DNA of 17,505 bases from JANXYW01 sp031400455 (GTDB lineage Bacteria; Chloroflexota; Dehalococcoidia; DSTF01; JACRBR01): assembly GCA_031400455.1 (NCBI GenBank), contig JANNPX010000059.1, positions 1 through 17,505 of the forward strand. The letters are read 5' to 3'. Shown piece by piece: positions 1 through 6,777 of the stretch. Made by a program: the position numbers and the translations under genes. The number at the start of each line of letters is the position of its first letter. The first letter of the stretch is position 1. The notes below the pieces were generated by a model. It was not told where the DNA came from, searched no databases, and saw nothing but the letters and a program-made list of their open reading frames with translations.

Positions 1-1
1 G

Positions 2-517
2 CGCGGCTACGGTTCGGCCTGCATGGCAGGCGTGTGCGCCGCGCCGGACGCCAGCATCTACGTGTTCCTCGATGGCGACGCGAGTGAGAACGGCGCGCGA
101 ATCGCCGAGCTCGTGGATCTCGTTGCGTCGGGACGCACACAGCTTGCACTTGGCGTGCGCGAGGGCGCCATCGAGCCCGGTGCGATGCCCTGGCAGCAGC
201 GCTACGGCAACCGCCTGCTCGTCGCCCTGCTCAACCGCCTGGCGGCCGCGAAACTGCGTGACCTGCCGTCCCTCAAGGTCATCGACGGCCCGACGTTGCA
301 CTCGTTCGGTTTGACAGAGACCACCTACAGCTGGACGGCCGAACTCATCGCGCGGGCCGCGTTCCGCGAGGTAGCAATCGAACAGGTGCTGGTTGGGTTG
401 CGGCGGCGAAAGGGTCGGTCCAAGGTGAGCGGCTCAATCGTCAACAGCCTTCGTGCGGGGTGGGGCATCACGTCAACAATCCTGCGAGTATGGCGAGAGG
501 AACGCCGTCGACGGTGA
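2..517 (+). CDS. Family 2 glycosyltransferase (polyprenyl-phosphate sugar transferase-like), 5' end missing
   Basis: The gene enters from the left edge in frame 2 and stops at TGA 515-517, so only the last ~171 codons are present. Visible GT-A landmarks are GYGSACMAG near the start (the usual Gly-rich segment before the metal site), FLDGDAS (the DxD-like metal/nucleotide-sugar motif), QRYGNRL, and a C-terminal RRRKGRSKVSGS, which matches the conserved R-x-G-x-SK-x-SG signature of DPM1/DPG-synthase-like GT2 enzymes. Known family role: transfer of a sugar from a nucleotide sugar, often to a polyprenyl phosphate or lipid at the cytoplasmic membrane face. The donor and acceptor cannot be read from this fragment. 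No membrane helices are seen in the visible part. The ATG at 23 is internal to the domain and is not the real start. A hydrolase remnant follows within ~45 nt. Confidence 0.85.
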   Translation, partial: RGYGSACMAGVCAAPDASIYVFLDGDASENGARIAELVDLVASGRTQLALGVREGAIEPGAMPWQQRYGNRLLVALLNRLAAAKLRDLPSLKVIDGPTLHSFGLTETTYSWTAELIARAAFREVAIEQVLVGLRRRKGRSKVSGSIVNSLRAGWGITSTILRVWREERRRR

Positions 518-560
518 CCTGCAGCGCGCTAGAGCGGCCCACAGCAAGGCAGCGCCGCGC

Positions 561-851
561 TTGCTGATACGCGTCACGGCGCCCGATCCGCTGTGGGGCA
601 TGGCGCCCGCGAATCGCACGCTTGGCATGATCGTCGCCGGCGACGACGGCAAGTCCGCCGCGCGTACGCTCGGGCACACCGTGTCGCCACGCGCGTTCGG
701 ACACCCGGGCGCGGGCGGCCAACTCGCGTGGGCGGATCCGGAGAGCGGGCTCTCCTTCGCATTCATTACGAACGGCATCGACGTGCACTTGATGCGCCAT
801 TTCCGTCGCGGCGTCAGCCTCGCGAGCAAGGCCGGCAACTGCTTGCAGTGA
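561..851 (+). pseudogene. C-terminal remnant of a beta-lactamase-related serine hydrolase
   Basis: The frame ending at TGA 849-851 encodes the last ~97 residues of a beta-lactamase/esterase-like (class C fold, EstB type) protein. The stretch around AFGHPGAGGQLAWADPESG corresponds to the family's HxGxGG motif (the KTG-box equivalent), and SFAFITNGIDVHLMRHFRRG to the following C-terminal strand and helix. The SxxK and YxN motifs and the first ~300 residues of such enzymes are absent: upstream of about 561 the same frame only crosses the 3' end of the glycosyltransferase gene and has no similarity to the family. An ATG at 600 could start an 83-codon ORF, but it would lack all catalytic residues. 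I read this as a decayed gene or deletion junction. It might be expressed as a fragment, but with no hydrolase activity. Confidence 0.65.
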
Positions 852-924
852 TCGACGCGTCCGCGATTCGTCCCGGTGCTAGCTTTGGGCTGGATTCTGG
901 CTCGCCCGAGGGGTGCAACCGTGG

Positions 925-940
925 GCACGCTAAGGCGTGC
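925..940. terminator. Hairpin between convergent genes, possible terminator
   Basis: Perfect 6-bp inverted repeat, GCACGC-TAAG-GCGTGC, placed between the hydrolase remnant stop (851, plus) and the xylA stop (957, minus). The position suits a bidirectional terminator. Neither side has a T-run, so an intrinsic terminator is not demonstrated. Confidence 0.3.
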
Positions 941-956
941 AGCAGCGGCATAGCGG

Positions 957-2144
957 CTACCGGATCCCCATTAGGAGTTCGTTCACAAGCTGATCGAGGC
1001 GCTCATGCCCGTAGCCCTGGCTCGCGAGGGCATCGACGTCGTACGTTTCCGCGCGCAGTGCAGCGATCGAATCCGGTGTGACAGAACCCTCGATCGTCGA
1101 GCGCGCAAGCTGCTCGGCCCTAGCTGCGGTGAGGGCTTCGGCGATCTCTCGATCCTCATGAAAGCGAATCGCCTTTTCCTTCAGAATTAGGTACGTCCGC
1201 ATGCAGCCAAGGGCGAAGTCCCAGACGCCTTGCTCGTCTTCCGTCCGGTAGGCGTGAGCATCGAAGTGCTTCATGCCGTCCCATTCCGCGTCCTCTAGCA
1301 ATTTCACAAGGTAGAACGCGTCCCGTAGTCCCTCGGAGCCGAAGCGGAAATCCTGATCGAACTTTCCGATGCGTTGCGCGTTGAGGTCGATGTGGAAGAG
1401 CTTCCCGTGCCAGAGCGTCTGCGCGATCGCGTGATTGAACGACAGCCCGGACATCGTCTCGTGCGCGAACTCCGGGTTCAGTCCGACCATCTCCGGATAT
1501 TGCAGCTCGTTGATGAACGCGAGCGCGTGCCCGACCGTCGGCAGCAGCATGTCGCCGCGCGGTTCGTTGGGCTTCGGCTCGATCGCGAACTTGAGGTCAT
1601 AGCCTTTGTCCCGGACATAGGTGCAGAGGATGTTGCACGCTTCCGCATAGCGATCGAGAGCGTTGCGTACGTCCTTCGCGGCATCGCATTCCATCCCTTC
1701 GCGGCCACCCCACATCACGAAGATCTGCGCGCCGAGCTCGACGCCGAGATCAATCGCATCCAGCGTTTTCTTGATGGCGTATCGGCGCACGGTAGGGTCA
1801 TTGGCCACAAAGGCGCCGTCCCTGAAGACCGGATGGGCGAACAGATTCGTCGTCGCCATGGGCACCTTCATGCCGGTGTCATCAAGCGCGCGACGAAAAC
1901 GCGCGACGATCGCGTCGCGCTCGGCCAACGTCGACCCGAACGGAACAAGGTCATCATCATGAAAGTTCACGCCGTAGGCGCCAAGCTCGGCGAGCTTGTG
2001 AACGGTGTGGACGGGGTCAAGCGGCTCACGTACTTCGAATCCAAACGGATCTCTGCCGCGGTTGCCCACGGTCCAGAGTCCGAAGGTGAACTTATCTTGC
2101 GGCGCAGGGACGTAGTCGTGGGACCGTAGCGAAGCAGTAGGCAT
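957..2144 (-). CDS. xylA: Xylose isomerase (Streptomyces/actinobacterial type)
   Basis: D-xylose isomerase (EC 5.3.1.5), a cytoplasmic TIM-barrel, two-metal enzyme converting D-xylose to D-xylulose (and glucose to fructose). The 395-residue protein is close to the ~388-residue class I enzymes of Streptomyces. Recognised by FTFGLWTVGNRGRDPFG at the N-terminus, FHDDDL (catalytic His62), AIEPKPNEPRGD (metal ligand Glu189, catalytic Lys191), NPEFAHE (Glu225, His228), LFHIDLN (Asp253), KFDQDFRFG (Asp263, Asp265) and Asp295. All metal ligands are therefore present. Start chosen at ATG 2144 because GGAGG lies 7 nt upstream. A longer frame to 2267 runs back through the upstream gene, and the ATG at 2159 overlaps the Shine-Dalgarno itself. 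It is the second gene of an operon, 19 nt after the GH3 gene. No xylulokinase is visible in the window. Confidence 0.96.
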   Translation of the reverse strand: MPTASLRSHDYVPAPQDKFTFGLWTVGNRGRDPFGFEVREPLDPVHTVHKLAELGAYGVNFHDDDLVPFGSTLAERDAIVARFRRALDDTGMKVPMATTNLFAHPVFRDGAFVANDPTVRRYAIKKTLDAIDLGVELGAQIFVMWGGREGMECDAAKDVRNALDRYAEACNILCTYVRDKGYDLKFAIEPKPNEPRGDMLLPTVGHALAFINELQYPEMVGLNPEFAHETMSGLSFNHAIAQTLWHGKLFHIDLNAQRIGKFDQDFRFGSEGLRDAFYLVKLLEDAEWDGMKHFDAHAYRTEDEQGVWDFALGCMRTYLILKEKAIRFHEDREIAEALTAARAEQLARSTIEGSVTPDSIAALRAETYDVDALASQGYGHERLDQLVNELLMGIR

Positions 2145-2163
2145 CAATACCTCCGTCATAGCG

Positions 2164-4557
2164 TTACCGAACCTCGACGCCTGTCGGTTGTACATCGGCT
2201 CGGCTGACGATCCGGTCCTCGCTGATGATGAAGGAGCCACGTGCGCGAATGTCGTACGAAGCAGCACCGACCAACACGCGGATCTCGCCCGCCTCGATCT
2301 TCAACTGCATCGCTTCATCGTAGAAGGCGGCTTGAGCCAGGTCCACGTGGAACGTCACGGTGCGGGTCTCGCCAGCCTTGATCTTCACTCGGGCGAAACC
2401 CACGAGCTGGCGAATTGGGCGCGTCATGCTCGCGACAGCGTCGTGGAGGTAGAGCTGGACCACCTCGTCGCCCGCCCGGGCGCCTGTGTTCGTGATGCCA
2501 ATACCGACGTCCACGAAACCCGTGGGAGCGAGCTCGCCCGCGCTGATCGTGAGGTCATGATAGTCGAATGTCGTATATGACAGGCCATACCCAAATGCGA
2601 AAAGAGGCGTGGCTGGAGAGTCTACGTAGTTCCCGCGCACGTTGCTTCGCCCCCCCGAAGGCTTGTGGTTGTGAAACAGCGGCATCTGACCAGCGGATCG
2701 AGGCATCGAAACTGGGAGACGGCCACCAGGATTCTCCGCGCCGAACAAGACATCGGCGACCGCCGCTCCACCTTCTTCGCCCGGTAGCCATGCTTCGACG
2801 ATCGCGCCTGCCCGTTCCGCAATGCCCGGAATAGCGAGGACGCCGCCGTTGACTAGTACGACGACAGTAGGAGTACCCGCATCGATCACGGCATCGACGA
2901 GCGCCTGCTGCACGCCCGGCAATCCAAGGTCCGTACGATCCGTCATTTCGCCGCTCGATGCGTCCCCGATCAAACTGGAGCGAGTGCCAACACAAAGGAT
3001 CGCGACGTCGGCTTGCCTCGCCGCATCGACGGCTTCGGCGAACCCGGACGTATCTTCACCGCCGGTGCCACAGCCGCGGGCGTGGAGTATCCGCGTTCCG
3101 GCGGGTGCCGATTCACGCATGCCCTCGAGGATCGTGACATGCCGGACGAAATGCTCGGCAAGATCAACATCGGAGGACGTCGACCCCGATGTCGGGAGAA
3201 GTGCGTCCCGTGCTGATTCATCCACAGGGGTAGGCTCGTCGCCTGGTTCGCGGATCAAACCAAAAGCCGCTTCGAGGTGCGTCGGATAGTGATAGTCGCC
3301 CTGAAGCAGACGAGCACTGTTCGAGGCCGGGCCGATGACCGCGATGGTGGCCATGTCCGTCAGAGGCAGCAACTGTCCGTCGTTCTTCAGCAGGACGATC
3401 GACTGCCGGGCGAGCTCGCGCGCGAGGGCCCGTTGCGTCGGCGTGTCGAATATGTTGACGGCGGCATCTTCATCGACATACGGATGCTCGAAGAGGCCGA
3501 GTCTAAACTTGTCCCGCAACACGCGCGTGACAGCCTGATCGATAGTCTCCTCGGTAACTAAACTCTCCTCCAGGGCTTCGTCGAGGTGTAAGAAGCAGTC
3601 GATCTCCGGGAGTTCCACATCCAGGCCGGCGTTCAGTGCCCGCGCCGCGGCAGCCGCTTTCGTGGCAGCTACCCGGTGATAAATCATCAAGCAGAGGACG
3701 GTGGAGTAGTCAGCGACCACGGCCCCGTCGAACCCCAGCTCTCCGCGGAGCAAATCCGTGAGGAGCCAGCGAGAACCACCCGAAGGCGCGCCATCAATTT
3801 CGCCGTACGAGTTCATCATCGAGGCGAGACCGGCCTCGCGGATTGCCGACTCGAACGGGCGCGCATACACCTCGAGGATTTCCCGATGGCCGAGGTGGGC
3901 CGGCGCCCAGTTCATGCCGCCTTCCCCCGCGCCGTATCCAAGGAAATGTTTCCCCGTCGCCATGACGCCCTCAGTGAGGTTTTCGCCCTGTATCCCGCGC
4001 ACGTATCCGACGCCCATGCGGGCGGCGAGGTACGGGTCTTCGCCGTAGGTTTCCTCAACACGTCCCCAGCGTCCGTCACGCACGATGTCAAGCACCGGAG
4101 CAAGCGTCTGACGTGCTCCTACGGCAAGCATCTGCTCGCGGATCACGCGCGCCGCTTGCTCTACGAGGTCAGGATTCCACGTGCTTGCCAGGCCGATCGC
4201 CTGCGGAAATTGCGTCGCGCCTTTCGCTGTGAAACCGGCGCAAGATTCCTCGTGCACGATGGCCGGAATACCCAGCCGCGTGTGTTCGATCAGCCAGCGC
4301 TGCGCTTCGTTCGCGAATCGTGCCAGCTCAGTTGGCCCGAGCACGGTCGAAGCGGCAATTCGAGTGATGTGGCCGATGCCTTTCGGTATCGCTTCGGCGG
4401 CACGTTGCGGATCGAACGCACTATGCCGCGTAATGGCTCGGAGCTGCGTGGCCCCGAGCTGCGCGATCTTTTCGGACAGGTCCATGCGACCGAGGAGGTC
4501 GGCAACACGGCGTTCGATTGATTCATCCGGGTTCTGGTAGGCGGTGCTTGCAGCCAT
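2164..4557 (-). CDS. Glycoside hydrolase family 3, probable intracellular beta-xylosidase/beta-glucosidase
   Basis: A 797-residue retaining GH3 enzyme. The N-terminal TIM-barrel runs to about residue 350, with VHEESCAGF (~101-109), GRWGRVEETYGEDP (~162-175), KHF (203-205) and the nucleophile Asp283 in GFDGAVVADY. A linker follows, then the alpha/beta sandwich domain from ~380 (SIVLLKNDGQLLPL). The likely acid/base is Glu537 in SSGEMTDRTDLGLP. A C-terminal fibronectin-III-like domain begins near ~690 (GDEVVQLYLHD). There is no signal peptide, so it should act in the cytoplasm on imported oligosaccharides. Xylosidase is favoured over glucosidase because xylose isomerase follows 19 nt downstream, but GH3 specificity cannot be settled from sequence alone. 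The start at ATG 4557 has a purine-rich GGGATGAG 3-10 nt upstream. Confidence 0.93.
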   Translation of the reverse strand: MAASTAYQNPDESIERRVADLLGRMDLSEKIAQLGATQLRAITRHSAFDPQRAAEAIPKGIGHITRIAASTVLGPTELARFANEAQRWLIEHTRLGIPAIVHEESCAGFTAKGATQFPQAIGLASTWNPDLVEQAARVIREQMLAVGARQTLAPVLDIVRDGRWGRVEETYGEDPYLAARMGVGYVRGIQGENLTEGVMATGKHFLGYGAGEGGMNWAPAHLGHREILEVYARPFESAIREAGLASMMNSYGEIDGAPSGGSRWLLTDLLRGELGFDGAVVADYSTVLCLMIYHRVAATKAAAAARALNAGLDVELPEIDCFLHLDEALEESLVTEETIDQAVTRVLRDKFRLGLFEHPYVDEDAAVNIFDTPTQRALARELARQSIVLLKNDGQLLPLTDMATIAVIGPASNSARLLQGDYHYPTHLEAAFGLIREPGDEPTPVDESARDALLPTSGSTSSDVDLAEHFVRHVTILEGMRESAPAGTRILHARGCGTGGEDTSGFAEAVDAARQADVAILCVGTRSSLIGDASSGEMTDRTDLGLPGVQQALVDAVIDAGTPTVVVLVNGGVLAIPGIAERAGAIVEAWLPGEEGGAAVADVLFGAENPGGRLPVSMPRSAGQMPLFHNHKPSGGRSNVRGNYVDSPATPLFAFGYGLSYTTFDYHDLTISAGELAPTGFVDVGIGITNTGARAGDEVVQLYLHDAVASMTRPIRQLVGFARVKIKAGETRTVTFHVDLAQAAFYDEAMQLKIEAGEIRVLVGAASYDIRARGSFIISEDRIVSRADVQPTGVEVR

Positions 4558-4802
4558 GTGCTCATCCCTGCTTGCGCGCGTGGGTTAGTTGAGCCGCTGG
4601 GACGCGCGCAATGGCGGCCACGGTATCACGCCGAGGGCCGGCGTTCCTGTTCGTGAGACGGGGCCACGTGCCCCGGGACGATCGGAGCCTACAATCAAGG
4701 TGCGGTTAGTTCCAGTCGCCGGCGTTGGGCTTGCGGTAGTCTAAGAGCGACGCACATGTGCACGGCCCGCGACGATGACGCGAAGTCAATGGTCGTGACT
4801 CG

Positions 4803-4815
4803 CGAGACCGTCTCG
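4803..4815. promoter_or_regulatory. Operator-like palindrome upstream of GH3-xylA
   Basis: CGAGAC-C-GTCTCG is a perfect 6-bp inverted repeat around one base, overlapped on the left by the palindrome CTCGCGAG (4799-4806). It lies ~245 nt upstream of the GH3 start. A binding site for a sugar-responsive repressor is possible, but no regulator gene for this operon is visible. Confidence 0.25.
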
Positions 4816-4855
4816 GAGCCAGCGTGAAGGACCGGAATCATCCAATGCCGGCAAC

Positions 4856-4876
4856 TGCCCAGGCCCATGCTGGGCA
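4856..4876. repeat. Inverted repeat (hairpin)
   Basis: TGCCCAG-GCCCATG-CTGGGCA: 7-bp perfect arms around a 7-nt loop in the gene-free stretch between the solute-binding protein and GH3 genes. Function unknown. It could be part of a leader or a second structure after the terminator-like hairpin. Confidence 0.4.
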
Positions 4877-4929
4877 GCGGGGCGGCATGATCCCCAAGAG
4901 CAACCCGGGATTGGTGTAGCCAAGACACG

Positions 4930-4963
4930 GAGAGCCCCGGCGGCTACTGCCATCGGGGCTCTC
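4930..4963 (-). terminator. Strong hairpin downstream of the solute-binding protein gene
   Basis: Perfect 10-bp arms GAGAGCCCCG (4930-4939) and CGGGGCTCTC (4954-4963) enclose a 14-nt loop that can itself form a GGC/GCC mini-stem. The hairpin begins ~96 nt after the stop of the solute-binding protein gene, in a place where a terminator is expected. No U-tract follows on either strand, so it may be an intrinsic terminator of the GC-only type or an mRNA-stabilising 3' structure. Confidence 0.5.
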
Positions 4964-5059
4964 CTGCGCGGCTCACGGACAGACCGTGCTACGGCCCGCT
5001 TGGCCGCCGCCCCACGCGGGCGTGTTCGTGTGGTGGGCGTCGCGTTAGTGCGACTCCGT

Positions 5060-6211
5060 TCAGATTGCGGATGCAGGAATCTTGACTGCGCTTGCGATTC
5101 GGTGCGTGCCCTCTTTCGGATCGATGACGCCGAGGCGCTTGACGATCTCGAAGTTCCCGGCCTTCGCCTGGGCGATGTACATGTTCATGCGAACGTGATG
5201 CTGACCCGGCACCATTTCAGCCGGCCCACCAGGACCGTCAGCGATCTTCGCGTGGTCCAGCGCCTTGACGACATCGTCCTGGTTGAGCGAGCCCGCCTCG
5301 TTCACCGCGGTCTCCCAGAGTTTCAGACCCCGGTACATGCCTGAGCACGCGCCGCCGGCAGTGAACTTGGCGTCGCCCGGGTAGAGCTTGTCGTACTCAT
5401 CGATCAGCGCCGTGCTGAAGGGATCTCCGACGTTCTGGTAGTAGTCGAGGCAGCTATACAGTCCCTCGACGTGGGCAGCAGGCACGAGGTTCAGGAAGTT
5501 CTCGTCGAAGTACGTGCAGATGAGCTGGCCGCCGCGCTTCGTGAAGCCCGCGTCGTACAACTGCTCGAGGAACGGCGTGAGCCCGGGAGGAACGATCGTA
5601 TTGAAGACGACCTCCGCTCCGCTGGACATGATCTTGTCCACCGTCTCGCGATAGTCGGTGTGATCGAGCGGGAAGTATTCCTCCCCCACGATCGCGCCGC
5701 CACCGGACGTGACCAGTTGACGGACCCTCTCGTTCATTACGTGCGGCCAGATGTAGTCAGCCGACGGCAGGTAGAACTTCGTCGCCCCGGTTCGCCGCAT
5801 CAGCCAGGGAATGAGCGGATCAAGCTGCTGCGCCGGTACAGGGCCGGTGCAGAAGAGCAGCGGGTCATACTCCTGTCCTTCGTACTGCTCCGGGTAGATG
5901 TAGAGCGTCTTGCCGTCCGTAACCGCTGGGCCCTTGATGGCCTGCCGTGTCGAGCTGTAGATACCGCCGACGATCACATCGACGTGATCCTGCTGGACGA
6001 GCTTGGCGGCTTTGGCTTCTGCCACGCTGTCGTTCGTTTCGCTGTCCTCGAGGTACAGGTCGATCTGTCGGCCGAGCAGGCCGCCCTTCGAGTTGATGTC
6101 GTTGATCACCATCCTGGCCACGTTGGCATTGGCCACGCCCATGAACGAGAGCGCCCCCGTCTGATCCGTGATCACGCCAACCTTGATGGATCTCGTTGTT
6201 GATCGCGTCAT
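5060..6211 (-). CDS. AmiC/UrtA-like solute-binding protein without signal peptide
   Basis: A 383-residue type I periplasmic-binding-fold protein of the branched-chain amino acid/urea/amide family (Peripla_BP_5/6). Landmarks are KVGVITDQTGALSFMG at the N-terminus, VDVIVGGIYSSTRQAI, LYIYPEQYEGQEYDP (very like the AmiC and UrtA region with YPTPYEGFE), GATKFYLPSADYIWPHV, and a C-terminal GQHHVRMNMYIAQAKAG. The fold starts almost at the first residue. There is no hydrophobic leader, lipobox or Tat motif, so the product is predicted to be cytoplasmic, as for AmiC, the amide sensor of the Pseudomonas amidase operon. No permease or ATPase genes adjoin it. The start at ATG 6211 is chosen for AAGGAG 8 nt upstream, in preference to ATG 6229. 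It is 33 nt downstream of the SnoaL-like gene, probably co-transcribed. The ligand is unknown; urea, short amides and branched amino acids are candidates. Confidence 0.85.
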   Translation of the reverse strand: MTRSTTRSIKVGVITDQTGALSFMGVANANVARMVINDINSKGGLLGRQIDLYLEDSETNDSVAEAKAAKLVQQDHVDVIVGGIYSSTRQAIKGPAVTDGKTLYIYPEQYEGQEYDPLLFCTGPVPAQQLDPLIPWLMRRTGATKFYLPSADYIWPHVMNERVRQLVTSGGGAIVGEEYFPLDHTDYRETVDKIMSSGAEVVFNTIVPPGLTPFLEQLYDAGFTKRGGQLICTYFDENFLNLVPAAHVEGLYSCLDYYQNVGDPFSTALIDEYDKLYPGDAKFTAGGACSGMYRGLKLWETAVNEAGSLNQDDVVKALDHAKIADGPGGPAEMVPGQHHVRMNMYIAQAKAGNFEIVKRLGVIDPKEGTHRIASAVKIPASAI

Positions 6212-6244
6212 GGCATGTACTCCTTTCATTGGTCTCGGATGCGG

Positions 6245-6676
6245 CTAGGACCAGAACTCGTCCCAGGCGTGCAAGTCGTAGAAGTGCTCGCGGCCGTCGA
6301 TGATCCGGCCATCCTTGACCTCGAAGACGATGCAGCAGTCGACCGCCAGCCGCTTGCCGTTTCGCTCTGCGCTGTTGCGGTGAACGCCGATCACGCGCCC
6401 CTCTTCGTCTGAAGCCACGTACTGCAATTCGGCCCTGAAGGTCCCTCCCGTATCGCCGGCATAGCGGCCGAAGTGTGCGAAGGTCGCGTCGCGGCCCTTC
6501 TGAGCGCCGGCGAGGATGCCGCGTCCAGGTGTGTGCCACGAGGCGTTTTCGTCGAAGATCTGCATGAGTGCCTCGACGTCGCCGGTGTTGAAGGCCGCGT
6601 AGCCGCGACGGACGACTTCAGCGTTTTCGTGTAGCCGGGCGGCAGTACTGACGGCTTCTGCGTTTAGCGCTGGCAT
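6245..6676 (-). CDS. SnoaL/NTF2-like protein
   Basis: 143 residues with the SnoaL-like NTF2 fold: an N-terminal helix with VVRRGYAAFNTGDVEALMQIF, then ASWHTPGRG, a central AELQYVASDEEGRVIGVHR strand pair, and the closing CCIVFEVKDGRIIDGREHFYD strands. These short single-domain proteins are cyclases, isomerases, or small-ligand binders of unknown role, and the sequence gives no catalytic assignment. Cytoplasmic; no leader. The Shine-Dalgarno is weak (AAAGGG ~11 nt upstream of ATG 6676). The upstream 100 nt hold two palindromes, so this is probably the first gene of a two-gene unit with the solute-binding protein 33 nt downstream. The regulator gene ending at 6778 may be part of the same transcript or control it. 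Confidence 0.85.
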   Translation of the reverse strand: MPALNAEAVSTAARLHENAEVVRRGYAAFNTGDVEALMQIFDENASWHTPGRGILAGAQKGRDATFAHFGRYAGDTGGTFRAELQYVASDEEGRVIGVHRNSAERNGKRLAVDCCIVFEVKDGRIIDGREHFYDLHAWDEFWS

Positions 6677-6705
6677 GGTATGGAGCCCTTTCTCTGGCTT
6701 GAAAT

Positions 6706-6725
6706 TTGAAGCGAAATTGCTTCAA
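6706..6725. promoter_or_regulatory. Inverted repeat upstream of the SnoaL-like gene, operator candidate
   Basis: TTGAAGC-GAAATT-GCTTCAA is a perfect 7-bp inverted repeat with a 6-nt AT-rich spacer, centred ~39 nt upstream of the SnoaL-like ATG. It is AT-rich against a GC-rich background and has the geometry of a dimeric regulator site. The LuxR-type helix-turn-helix protein encoded immediately upstream is the obvious candidate ligand (inference). Confidence 0.45.
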
Positions 6726-6761
6726 TGCCAACGTAGGGGAACAGTGAGAGGGGAGGTATCG

Positions 6762-6771
6762 ACAGATCTGT
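6762..6771. promoter_or_regulatory. Palindrome ACAGATCTGT in the regulator-SnoaL gap
   Basis: A perfect 10-bp palindrome, 6 nt beyond the stop of the HD-GYP/LuxR gene and ~86 nt upstream of the SnoaL-like start. It could be a second operator half or a weak terminator stem. On length alone it could also be chance. Confidence 0.25.
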
Positions 6772-6777
6772 TGATTT

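Larger units (their letters stand above)
4558..5059. other. Long intergenic region with several inverted repeats
   Basis: About 500 nt between the solute-binding-protein stop and the GH3 start, both on the minus strand. The short ORFs crossing it resemble no protein. It should contain the promoter of the GH3-xylA operon. A TTGACT on the minus strand (4784-4789) has no credible -10 box at the right distance, so I do not call a promoter. The visible structure is a compact palindrome at 4803-4815, a hairpin at 4856-4876, a strong hairpin at 4930-4963, and a small hairpin at 4975-4988 (CACGG/CCGTG). Confidence 0.5.

Noticed and set aside
453..600. Full use of the 132-codon frame starting at 453
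   Set aside because: The first part overlaps the glycosyltransferase 3' end and has no family similarity; only the part after ~561 is recognisable.
4784..4789. TTGACT as a -35 box for the GH3 operon
   Set aside because: No acceptable -10 hexamer is found 16-18 nt downstream on the minus strand.
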